This document shows positions 45,001 to 55,016 of a stretch of 64,000 nucleotides of DNA, in pieces. The position numbers were made by a program, and so were the translations under genes. The notes under the pieces are model-generated. The model worked only from the letters and a program-made list of their open reading frames with translations. It ran no database searches and was not told the origin of the DNA. Source of the DNA: Arabidopsis thaliana (lineage: Eukaryota > Streptophyta > Magnoliopsida > Brassicales > Brassicaceae); the NCBI RefSeq assembly GCF_000001735.4, contig NC_003074.8, positions 1,860,101 to 1,924,100 of the forward strand, in the 5' to 3' direction. Each line of letters starts with the position of its first letter. Within the stretch, counting starts at the first letter, position 1.

Positions 45001-47197
45001 TCTACCAAGTTTCCATTCTCAAAACCTGATACTGGCGATTGATTTCTTCGAGAAAACCCCATATTCTGGTCAGGAAGAATATCTGACCGACTGCAACAAA
45101 AATTGAGAATTTTATAGACCGATATTAGTTACATCAAAAAAACCAGGATATCAGTAAACACCATGGCCATGTCTATGACATCTCATTCATACCACCTAGG
45201 CCACACAACAAACTGATAAAATCTGAAAGAGTAAGATACATGATGCAGAACAAGGAAGGTGTAAACTCCCACAAGGACAGATGTTAAAAGGTTAAGGATA
45301 AGATAGGGATACAAAACAGACAGAATGTTTATTTCAGAAAGATCCTGCTGGCATAAATGACCTTGATCTAAAGGAAATGGCATAAACGACCTTTTTCTTT
45401 TTGAATCTTGTGATCGACCAATCTCAACAGCATCAGTTCCCATTCTGGAAAGAATGTGAGATGTAGCAGGTGGAGACGTGGCTCGACTATGTTCACCATG
45501 ATCTTTCAAGAAATTCCTTGATCCATCGTGCCCATATTGAGGATTTAAATTAGGCCTGTGAGGAAAAATGAAGCAGGTAAATTCAGCTAAGTCGTTAAGA
45601 AAAATCCAGCAGCTTGCTTATTAAAGGCTATAAGCCAAATCCAGCGATAATGATCTCTTTAGAGCTTCAAAGCCGCTGCCATAGTAAGCCCTTATGTATT
45701 AGGCAGAGAAACTTATAGCACTCCGCCACACTCTACTTTCTTCCTACTGCTATAATTTCAATTGCAGAAACTGAAAGCATTTGAGATGTGTGATTAACAC
45801 AGCCGCATATGAGTAATGACACTCTTCTTAGTCAAAATATGTCACGTACACTTTTACCTCTGAACTCCAGGAAATTGGTAAGGTCTCACAGAGGGGCTTG
45901 TACGTGAAGCTTCTGGACCCCATGCTATTCCATTGAAAGGTTCTGGGATCCTGAAAAACATAGCATCAAAGTGTTCTTATAACTTTCTCGGCGTAAAAAT
46001 TAGTGCAACATATAGAAGATTCAAGCAGAAGTTTTACAAAAAGAATCAAAGCCAAAGAAAACAGAAAATTTGGTTTATCCCATCTTCACTGTTTTGGGTT
46101 CCCGAAGATCCTTTACAGGTATAAGGAGTGAAAAAAAAAAAAGAGAGCCATAATAGTAAGTTATCTGACCTTTGAATTCCACCAGGTTGGTAAGGTTGTC
46201 CTGAGGAGGGTGATGGATTTTGAAAAGCCGACGGAGATGGTATTCTATTAATTGGAGGAACACTGCAAGCAAAAACCATAATAACTTAGGCTAGAATCTA
46301 AAGAAGAAGAAAACCCGAGAGTAGACTGAAAAATTAATAATTGAATAAGTAACCAACCTAACATCATCATTAGACACATAGAACTGAAAGAGAAAAGGAA
46401 TAAAAGCAAGCCATACGATTAAGAATGTCTAACCTTTGAACCCCACCTGGTCGGTAAGGTTTCCCTATAGAGAGCTGAGGGTTTTGAGAAGCCGACAGAG
46501 GTGGTGCTCGCTGAATTGAAGGACCACTACAAGCCAAAGTTACGAAAGAAAACTGAGCGAATTTACGAAAGAAAACTACAACAAGTAGCACAATAGGCTC
46601 TTCCTATGGAGGCTCAGAAACAACCTAACATACTCGCATAGAAAGAAATCAAAGCTGTAGAGCTAAGGTTAATCTAACCTTCGAATTCCACCAGGTCCAA
46701 AAGATTGTCCTGCAAAGGCTGAATGGTTTTGAGACGCCGGTGGTTGAATTGATGAATCACTACAAGCAAATCCAACATTCGCAGTGTGTAAGAATAAAAA
46801 AGAAAGGTACAATCTAAGAACAAAAAGCAAAGTAAAGCAACTCGCAGCTTCTCCTAAGGAAGATGAAGAAGCAAAACCCGACTGCCTAAGTGATATAGAA
46901 CACAATATCATAGAAAATTCAAGATACTTCTCTCATTCTCATGATCCTAAACACTTTAATACAACGATAGCATATATGTAAATTTGACAGTTCAAAAAAA
47001 TCTCTGAGTATAATAGATCCATAGCGTGAAATGAATCCTAAAAATCTCAAAACTCGAAGAAAAGTCCGATTGAAGCATAGATACATCTATAGAGAATGAA
47101 GAGCACACCTAGTGGTTGAAGAAGCACCGAACGGTGTAAACGGCGCTGGCTTAGAGCTCATCGGACCTAAGTCCTTCCCGAAAGGCCTAAACGCCAT
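39023..47197 (-). CDS. SAC3B: SAC3/GANP family protein, TREX-2 mRNA export scaffold
   Basis: A gene of about 19 exons encoding roughly 1,700 residues. First exons in transcript order: 47197-47109 (MAFRPFGKDLGPMSSKPAPF), 46759-46679, 46526-46434, 46262-46170, 45950-45858 and 45555-45391. Later exons lie near 45.1-45.0, 44.7-44.5, 44.1-43.9, 43.85-43.6 kb and on to the last exon, which ends at 39023. The low-complexity N-terminus carries repeated PGG(I/V)QR endings. The SAC3/GANP domain begins with IGVCPDMCP at about 43.6 kb and continues through ILIRPMPILQNTMEYLLSLL, FLWDRMRAIRMDLRMQHIF, the HELCEYTKGEGF region and a winged-helix part near 42.4-42.1 kb. The C-terminal exon (40.78-39.02 kb) is family-specific. 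In yeast and animals Sac3/GANP scaffolds TREX-2 at the nuclear pore; in Arabidopsis SAC3B is also linked to gene silencing. Confidence 0.93.
45858..46759 (-). repeat. Cluster of four duplicated SAC3B exons
   Basis: Exons at 46759-46679 (81 nt), 46526-46434, 46262-46170 and 45950-45858 (93 nt each) all start and end in the same phase (AG left over). The first three encode S-x-x-S/P-I-(Q/N)... then SQN or FQN and a GQ/GK-x-(Y/F)-x-PGG(I/V)(Q/R)R end; the fourth ends RPYQFPGVQR. Shared length, phase and ending indicate serial exon duplication. Confidence 0.8.
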
Positions 47198-47643
47198 TCT
47201 CTGAGAAAATTCCTTGACTTGATTATCGCTGCCTCTCTTCTAATTCTCCTTCAACCTTCGTTTAATTACGTCGCCGGCTAAAGTCGAAACCGGAGCAAAT
47301 TGAATTTTCTGTTCTGGTGACGCCTCTTCCGTCCGGCGAGGATTATTTTACGTTTAAAACCAACGACGTCGTTTTTATTTCCGAATTTTATGTTGGGCCT
47401 TTTAAGTAACAATAGGCTTATTATGGGCTTTGGTCAAGGAACAAGAATAATTGTTCAACCAAGAAGAACGTGCGCATGTTGTCACCATCTCCCTTGAGCC
47501 TCCTTGTTTTAGGTAGAACATCAACTTTTCATGACCGTTGACATTTTTTTTCCCTCTTTATTTTCCGAGAAAAAATAAATAAAATTATCCTCTAGTTTTC
47601 GATCTCGATCATCTGGATCCAAGAAATTACTACGATTGCTATA
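47198..47643. promoter_or_regulatory. Bidirectional promoter of SAC3B and P4H2
   Basis: A 446-bp head-to-head spacer. It contains TGGGCC at 47,394-47,399 and TGGGCT at 47,424-47,429, site-II-type elements near the centre. Leaders of both genes must lie within it. Confidence 0.6.
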
Positions 47644-49575
47644 ATGTCGATGTCTCGGCTCGGATTGTTGTTGTTCGTCGCTATATTGCTCGTCTTGCTT
47701 CAGTCTTCCACTTGTCTGATTAGTTCTCCAAGTTCTATCATCAATCCTTCTAAAGTCAAACAGGTTTCGTCGAAGCCCAGGTTTGATTTTACTCTTTCTC
47801 TTGTCTATTTAGTGAGAAATGAAGCAAATTTGGAAACTTTGAACCTCCAACTGTGTGTATTGACTGTTTCTTCAGGGCATTTGTGTATGAAGGTTTTTTG
47901 ACGGACTTGGAATGTGATCATCTAATCTCTCTTGTGAGTGCGAATTTTGCTCTTTGGGTTTGAGCTCAAATTTGGAAACTTTTTGGCTTAAATGTGCTAG
48001 TTTCAGTATCTAATTTTGGTTTTTTTTTTTTTGGGGAAAGGCGAAAGAGAATCTGCAGAGATCTGCGGTTGCTGATAACGATAATGGCGAGAGTCAAGTC
48101 AGTGATGTTCGTACCAGCTCCGGCACTTTTATCTCCAAAGGAAAGGTGCAATTTTAATTCGGCACATCAGATCTCATTGAATGGCTTGATTGGAATTGAT
48201 CTTGATTCTAATTTATGACACTCGACCTCAAGAACTCTGAATCTCTGATGTGATTTCTGATACTAATGGATCTGATAAGTCAAACCCCTCAAGATCTGAT
48301 GGAAATAGAAATTTTAGAATAATTCAATCCAAAAGTTCACACACATATTGAACTGGTCATCAGAGTTTGATAAAATGATGTTGATAAGTCGAGATCTTAG
48401 TAAATTGACCCCAAATTGTGTTGATTTGTGATTGTTGTTTACTACTAAAAAGGTTTTAGGGTGATAGCTAGACATAAATTTACTTCTGTGTATGGATGAA
48501 GGATGATGAATGATACTTAGTGATTATTAGGAACAGATTTGAGAAATTTAGATATCTCAGTGTGATTACAATCTTAATGTGAAGCTTCGTTTGTTTAATG
48601 ACAGGATCCTATTGTTTCCGGTATCGAGGACAAGCTCTCAACATGGACATTTCTCCCAAAAGGTAACTTTAACAATCTGAATGGTTTTTCAATAGTGGTC
48701 TCTCTGTTTCACAATGTCAATTGACAAGGAACCTTAACTGTTGTTGAGTTTCTTGAAAGGGTTTTTCAGAAGATATTATTGTTTCCTAAGTTCTTCACTT
48801 TGTGGTCACAGAAAACGGGGAAGACCTTCAGGTATTGAGATATGAGCACGGTCAGAAATATGATGCTCACTTTGACTACTTCCACGACAAAGTCAACATT
48901 GCCCGTGGTGGACACCGCATAGCAACGGTTCTCTTGTATCTGTCCAATGTCACAAAGGGTGGAGAAACTGTTTTCCCCGATGCACAGGTTTGTTGTTTTT
49001 CAGACAATACCACCAATTTCCGCTTACATTTCCACAATTGCTAATCTTGTATTGGTTCTCTATATACGTGGACAAATAGGTCTTTACTCTTTTTCTGTAT
49101 GATGAATATTTCTGCGCAGGAATTCTCTCGCCGCTCGCTTTCTGAGAATAAAGACGATCTTTCTGATTGTGCAAAGAAAGGAATCGCTGGTGAGCTATAT
49201 ATAAAAGGAATCATGACTTGTTCTTTCCATGTTATCTCTAAGAATGTTTGTGTTTGATATTGGTTGGTAATGTTATTAGTGAAACCGAAGAAAGGGAATG
49301 CTCTGTTGTTCTTCAACCTCCAACAAGACGCAATCCCAGACCCCTTTAGCCTTCACGGAGGTTGTCCAGTGATCGAAGGAGAGAAATGGTCGGCTACTAA
49401 GTGGATCCACGTGGACTCATTCGATAAGATATTGACACATGATGGTAACTGTACTGACGTAAACGAGAGCTGTGAGAGATGGGCAGTGCTTGGAGAATGT
49501 GGAAAGAATCCAGAGTATATGGTTGGAACTCCAGAGATCCCTGGGAATTGCAGACGTAGCTGTAAAGCTTGTTAA
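47644..49575 (+). CDS. P4H2: Prolyl 4-hydroxylase 2
   Basis: Seven exons: 47644-47780, 47876-47933, 48041-48145, 48605-48662, 48812-48987, 49120-49189 and 49280-49575. They splice to 299 residues. An N-terminal hydrophobic segment at about 6-25 is a signal anchor for the ER/Golgi. The 2-oxoglutarate/iron dioxygenase core has H139 and D141 (AHFDYF), the distal H227 (SLHGGCPV) and K237 (GEKWSATKW), which binds 2-oxoglutarate. The C-terminus is a six-cysteine ShKT domain (about 257-299, ending CRRSCKAC). The enzyme hydroxylates proline in extensins and arabinogalactan proteins, preparing them for O-glycosylation. P4H2, P4H5 and P4H13 are reported to act in root hair growth. Confidence 0.96.
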
Positions 49576-49875
49576 AGACTTTAAACTCCTCTTTTTCTCT
49601 GTAACATTAAAAGTTTTTTTTTCTTGATCGAGTTTCATTTTCTTGTTTCTGATTGTTGTTACATGTATCGTCTCGCTTTATAGAATGATTTTTTTCGTCT
49701 GGTTAACTTGAATTATATTAAAACAACTTACGTTAAATATATAATACAACTTTTTGTGATGAAAAATTTGAAAATAGATTATTTTTCCCCCTGAAATAGT
49801 TGCGATCGAGTCTCGTGACTTAGATCAACTACAAAAGTCGTCGTTTCTCGTAGATCTAGGGTTGTTTACTCCAAC

Positions 49876-50040
49876 ATGGATTCCAAATTGAAAAACGCGG
49901 ATGATGATAATTCGATGATGGAGATATCTGAGGAGAATGAATCGAGGAAGCGCAAGGCAGATGATACTTTCCCGGTGGATTCTTCCGATGTTTGCGAGAA
50001 AGAAGAACAAGTCGAAATGTTGTTTACACACAGCTCCTAA
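49876..50040 (+). CDS. Small 54-residue acidic/basic ORF, unrecognised
   Basis: ATG at 49876 in good context (aacATGG), stop TAA at 50038-50040. It begins MDSKLKNADDDNSMMEISEE and contains a possible nuclear localisation signal, SRKRKADD. Composition looks coding. It is followed by sequence with no continuation, so it may be a fragment of a nuclear protein gene, a first exon, or a real small peptide. No family was recognised. Confidence 0.4.
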   Translation: MDSKLKNADDDNSMMEISEENESRKRKADDTFPVDSSDVCEKEEQVEMLFTHSS

Positions 50041-50329
50041 AATATATTATATCGGAGCACTTTGACGTTGAAAACATAGGTGTTACACTAATAGTTCTCG
50101 ATATAGTAGAATAAAGAAAGAAGGAAAATGAGTTGCTTTACATTGAAACCCAAAACTGACAACTGTAGTTACTTGACATATGTCGTTAAAGATCCCCAAG
50201 ATCAATGTACTAAACCCAACACTATTGTTAATTGATATAGTAGGATAAAGAAAGAAGGAAAATGAAGTTGCTTTACATTGAAGCAGAATATGAGTTAAAG
50301 CTGTTTCAAAATGAATGCTTAGTGCTTGG

Positions 50330-50830
50330 CCCTTTCACATTCTCCATCCAGTGTTCACACGCACTCTCTTGAGGCTTCTTGTTTCTTCCAGCACGAATCA
50401 AAGTCCTGTAATTCAATTAACCAATATAAAGAACAACTTATATTAGTTCCTTTGTTATGAAGGTATAAGAAAGCTGGTGCTTCTACGAGATATTTTTGCT
50501 GAAGGTAACTAAATCAAAAGCTTAATTCTAGGCCAACATGTAGCTGTGATCAATAATACAAAAATTAAACAACCTTGTAATGTTTAGAAAGTATGTTTTG
50601 GTTACATACCTTGATCTGGATCTGGCCAGAATGCCAAACAACTCATACCATCATCTAGTATAAGTCTTTCATACCCATTCATGCCCCAAGTATTTTCCCA
50701 TGAGTTTTTGTACAATGAAAAAGTCTTGTCCCTCTAGAGTTCGTCCACGGCCCACAATCATCAATGCGTGTCTATCTAAAGATTTACCTGTACGTGGCCG
50801 TGGCACAGCTCTAATTTTGTAAAATCCCTG
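50330..50830 (-). pseudogene. Papain-like cysteine protease remnant (C1A)
   Basis: Two exon-like pieces on the minus strand, 50828-50610 and about 50405-50330, with a plausible donor (gtatg) and acceptor (attacag) between them. The first reads GFYKIRAVPRP, then DRHALMIVGRGRT and EGQDFFIV, and after one extra base (about 50710) KNSWENTWGMNGYERLILDD. This matches the C-terminal half of papain-like proteases: the catalytic histidine region (normally HAVLIVGYG) and the KNSWG asparagine block. The N-terminal half with the catalytic cysteine is absent upstream. The copy is therefore truncated at its 5' end and frameshifted, and cannot make an active protease. Confidence 0.75.
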
Positions 50831-51325
50831 AAAGCAAGTAAAAAAGTAGAAAATGGGCTCACGAGTTTCACATCCAATGGTTTAGATGGTTTAGATGGAA
50901 GTTGAAGTTGTTGGTTAGAAACTAATTAACAAAAGCAAGGGAGTTACATATCTATTTCTAAGAAGTAGAGGGTCATCTCAATGATTCTCTTACGGTAAGT
51001 TTTTGAGTCAGAAAGACTGTTAGAGCTTATTCTAAAGAGATAAGTGTGTTACGTTGTCTTTGTTTGGTTGTAAAAACATCTAAAATGGACATATATACTC
51101 GATTTAAAAAAATTTCTGAATCCACACAATGAAGACATATATATATATATATGGATAAAATTTGGCATATTCTTAAAAATATTTCGTTTTGGCGCTGATG
51201 TTGAATCCTTAGAAGTTTTTGACCTCCACGTTGGGGGTTATTGAGAGGATTTGGACCTTTTCTTCGCATCCTCCTTCTGATATGTGTTTTAGGCCAGCTC
51301 CAATATTTCTCTCCATAATTACAAT

Positions 51326-51434
51326 GTTTTTTTTATAAAGAGCTCTATTATCATAACATTTTGCACTTTCTTCGTACGACATATGGCATATATAATACTT
51401 TAATATTTATATGATATTAATTATGTCTTTAAAC
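51326..51434 (+). repeat. Direct repeat copy 1 (about 110 bp)
   Basis: Shares with 51,620-51,726 the order TTTTTTATAAA, CTCTATTAT, TTCGTACGACATATGG, then ATACTTTAAT and TATATGATATTAATTATGTC. It is diverged by scattered substitutions. Confidence 0.8.
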
Positions 51435-51619
51435 CATCAATCATCTACACTAATATCCCTACATTTAATAAAAAGATAAATTTTCATATTTCACCTTCAC
51501 TACTCAACTAAAAGACAAATACAATTGATTTTCTATTATTAAAAAAAATTGAATGAGAAAATAGTCTCATACAAAATATTGTTTTTACGACATAAATAGC
51601 TCTTATATAATATGACAAG

Positions 51620-51726
51620 GTTTTTTATAAAAACTCTATTATTATGACATTTGACACTTTTTCGTACGACATATGGTAAATATGATACTTTAATGTTTAT
51701 ATGATATTAATTATGTCGTTTAAACT
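51620..51726 (+). repeat. Direct repeat copy 2 (about 107 bp)
   Basis: Second copy of the repeat at 51,326-51,434, same orientation, about 190 bp downstream of its end. Confidence 0.8.
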
Positions 51727-52229
51727 ATTAAGACTGAAGTTTTTTTTTGTTTTTTCACCTTATACTGCAACTATTTTTTAATTTTGATTTCTCGGTAAAC
51801 ATTGAGCTGACAAAAAGCGAGTCTAAAACTTATCTCAGCTGTAAATTAGTATCAGTAATAGTATGTTCGTTGATTAAAAGATTTCTATTTTCTTTGTTGT
51901 CAGATTAGTGATTTAAAATTGTTAACCGAACTCTAATACCCCCTCCTAATTTTTTCCATTATGCTTCTATTTTTGTGATTATTTATTACGTTATGTTTGC
52001 GTGTAGTGTGTAACATGCACTAGTGAAAACCATTTAACAATCAATTTATTTTAGTAGGAGAATCAAGATTAGTTATAATTAAAAGTAATCAAAATGTCGT
52101 TAGCTCAATTGGTAAAGACCCTAGATTTTTCTTTCAATTTTTTGGATGAATTGTGCAATGAAAACCGAATAAAGAACGTGAAATGTTAAAAAAGATTTTT
52201 AAAAAGTAGAGAGAAAAATTGTATTTATG

Positions 52230-52330
52230 GATTTGGGACGAGTGTAAATGTCTCATACGCTCTTTATTCATAGTATTTATGTATAACGACTGTGATTTGG
52301 GACGAGTATAAATGTCTCGCACTCACTTCA
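52230..52330 (+). repeat. Tandem duplication with GATTTGGGACGAGT core
   Basis: GATTTGGGACGAGT(G/A)TAAATGTCTC occurs twice about 66 bp apart, each followed by an AT-rich tail ending in TCATxATG-like text. The second copy is more diverged after the core. Confidence 0.7.
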
Positions 52331-53159
52331 TTACTATCATGCATGACAACTCACCGGAACTAACCGGTACGTGATCATGATTTGTCCTGCATGATAGCAT
52401 CTATCGGAGCCGGATCATGGACATCACTTCTCAGAACCTTCCAGCAATCGGACCAATTTGTCCGATCATCAGAAACCAACTAGACAATTAATGGATCATA
52501 GTATTCTATGAAGGGACGTCTGCATTGGAAACATGCATAACATATTCTTCCAACGAAAACGTTGTCCACTAAATTAAAGACCAAACGAATTGCATGAGAC
52601 AGTCTGTACGTTTTAAAAGTAAGCCATATTCGTCAGCCCAAATCCTTGGAAATCTTGTGTTTCTTGTACAACTAGTACTTGATTTCATTATGTCAAGTAA
52701 AATAGTTTTAATTATGATTTGATTTAAATAGACTTGGCCTCAAAACCAAATTTGACGACAAAAAAAAAAAAAAAAAAAACAGAGCTCTATCCATATTGAT
52801 CGCTCTTTCAAAAGTCTGTTTCTTTCGTCGGACATTTTAAAATCGCTAATGATTGATGATAGACTTATTTTAGTTTCAATTTGGAGTTAAAACCCAATGT
52901 CAATATATGTGTATAATTTATAGAAAACCTTGTTTACGACTAATTAAGCTCTGTACTTGAGAGTCAATTGCACAAGTAACCAAAATCGTTTCCCTCGGGA
53001 GAACTGGACAAAGGAAACACGACAATATTACATGGTTTAAAGGTCTTCCATTACCAGAAAAGGAAAAGAAGCAGGCAGCGATGGAAGAGTGATTAGAGTA
53101 ACGCTCCAGAGTCAAAATGAACATTTGCTTATTAGGAGACAGATAAAAACTTGACTTTC

Positions 53160-54074
53160 TCATTTCAACGGACACACTTTCTCAAAAGCTTCTTGCTCTT
53201 TCCGACACAACTCAAACTCGTTGGTGTAGTAATACATGCATCCAACGTAAGCATCCATCTCCTTTGGGCATCTCTGGTGAAGATCCTTCAGCCTGCAATA
53301 TCAATCATTTCACCAGTTTTAAGAACAATCTAAGTCACCAACTGCAAACTACTCAACTTCAGATTGTTATGGACAATGCATCATCCTCCGCAAAGTTAGT
53401 GAACTCTCAAGATATCCATCACTATATCACTAACTACACAAGAGTCAAACAACTGCTTCCTAGATACTAAACAAATGGCTAGTTGTATAGGGCTTTTGGG
53501 TTCAGTTTTCAATCTACGGAAATAAAGGCTCCTACAAACACAAGTGTGCCATGAATTACTTTCAAATAGGCCAAATATTTGATCATGATCCATAATATAC
53601 AAAGATTACTCAAGTTCTAGAAATGTTCATAACTCGATGAACTTAGCTTAGTGTATGTTCATGGTCTTAAAAAAATACACTGTAATCCACATCAAAAAAA
53701 GTCTAAAGATTCTTCATTTCTTAAACTATATGATCAAACCCCTAATTCTACAATGTGACATTATCCTCAATCTTCATCAAGTTTTAACAGAAAGAGCCCA
53801 AAAATTGTTATATGACTAAGATCAGCTAAATTAAGAACTTGTAGAGAAATTGAAACGAGAATGAAGTAGAAGAAACGTACAGGCCAAGAACACAGCGAGT
53901 GACGTCACGTCCCTTCTCGAGGCATTTCTCTGGGTTAGGATCATTCTTCTTACATTTCAGGAACGCCATGTTTTCCGGCATACACCTGATTCCTATATGC
54001 TTCGCCGAAGCTGTTAAAACCGCCGACGTAGGGATCGGATTCCCCGTTCCGTCCACCGCCGCATTCGCCTCCAT
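53160..54074 (-). CDS. Complex I 19-kDa subunit (NDUFA8-like, CHCH protein)
   Basis: Exons 54074-53881 and 53292-53160, joined through codon CT|G, give 108 residues. Twin CX9C pairs are visible: CMPENMAFLKC, CLEKGRDVTRC and CPKEMDAYVGC, with a fourth pair, CRKEQEAFEKVC, spaced by ten. This is the NDUFA8/PGIV pattern. Such proteins are folded by the MIA40 disulfide relay in the mitochondrial intermembrane space and belong to the membrane arm of respiratory complex I. No cleavable presequence is expected or seen. It is head-to-head with the mitochondrial L33 gene, which suits shared control of mitochondrial genes. Confidence 0.92.
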
Positions 54075-54839
54075 AGCTCAAGATTTTTTCCAAATCCCTA
54101 AAATCTTATATGATCCAATCCGATCGGGAATCTGAAAAATCAATTGAATCCATCAGAAATTTGAGAAAATAAGTTTCGAAATCTAAATGAAAATTTGCAA
54201 ACATTATCTCTCACCTTTTCTGCAGATGACTCGAGTCTTCTTCTCCACTGAGAGAACTAAAAGCGATGATGAAGAACAACAACAAAAGCAAATTGGCTCT
54301 CGACAATTAAACGCTGCGTTTTGATGATGTCGCTTTGCTGGGCTGATATTGGGCTCAACTTAATAGCCCATTTGGTTTGATTCAAAACCCGATTTCTCAT
54401 TGTAGGGTTTATCACCCGTCATCTTCGTCGGCGAAATCAATTTTCGGACTCCGTCGAATTCGAATTTTCAGGTACGCTAATCATTCTAGCTTCTTGGATT
54501 TTGACTCATTTCTTGCTAATTTTTCATTTCTTTGCTTGTATCGTGTTCGTCTTGTTGTAGTTTGTTCTCGAACTGAGATTTCTTTGCTGGATTCTAGGTT
54601 TTAGATCTGTTTTCCGCTTGATTTTCGAATCTCTAGGTTCATAGATTTCAAAGAAAAGTCATTGTCCCATATGATTTAGAAACAAATCCATTTCTAAAGT
54701 TTGTGCATTTTCGAATTATAGCTATAAAAAAATGGAAACTTTATACGTTTTGTGACCTCTGTTTCATCAGTTCGGAGGATTTTAGTTATCTGTAATGAAA
54801 AGAATGGTAATGTAATGTGATGTCATTCTTGATAAAGAA
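54075..54839. promoter_or_regulatory. Bidirectional promoter of two mitochondrial-protein genes
   Basis: A head-to-head spacer with three site-II-type motifs: TGGGCT at 54,339-54,344 and 54,350-54,355, and its complement AGCCCA at 54,365-54,370. Site-II elements are typical of nuclear genes for plant respiratory complexes. The right part (from about 54,475, donor-like GGTACGC) is probably a 5'-UTR intron of the L33 gene. Confidence 0.65.
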
Positions 54840-55016
54840 ATGGGAGACAAGAGGAAGAAGACGTTCATGTTCATCCGTCTAGTTTCAGCAGCTGGAACTG
54901 GATTCTTCTATGTCAAGAGGAAGAGTACCAAGGGACTTCTTGAGAAGCTCGAGTTCCGTAAGTACGATCCTCGAGTTAATCGCCATGTCCTCTTTACAGA
55001 GCAGAAAATGAAGTGA
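54840..55016 (+). CDS. Ribosomal protein L33 (bacterial type, probably mitochondrial)
   Basis: A 58-residue intronless frame, MGDKRKKTFMFIRLVSAAGT then GFFYVKRK and KLEFRKYDPRVNRHVLFTEQ. Bacterial L33 proteins share this size, the strongly basic character, and the KKYDPRxxRHVxFxE-type C-terminus. The zinc-binding cysteine pairs of some L33 forms are absent, so this is a C-minus type. The plastid L33 is encoded in the plastid genome, so a nuclear copy like this is likely mitochondrial. The shared promoter with a complex I subunit supports this. Large-subunit assembly role is known for the family. Confidence 0.9.
   Translation: MGDKRKKTFMFIRLVSAAGTGFFYVKRKSTKGLLEKLEFRKYDPRVNRHVLFTEQKMK

Larger units (their letters stand above)
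50841..53159. other. Repeat-rich AT spacer
   Basis: Contains an AT dinucleotide tract near 51,140-51,152, two diverged direct repeats (51,326-51,434 and 51,620-51,726), a short tandem duplication (about 52,230-52,330) and a poly-A tract of about 20 near 52,760. No gene was recognised; decayed transposon sequence is likely. Confidence 0.5.

Noticed and set aside
51141-51152. AT dinucleotide tract as a promoter TATA box
   Set aside because: Simple repeat in a gene-poor region with no gene start downstream.
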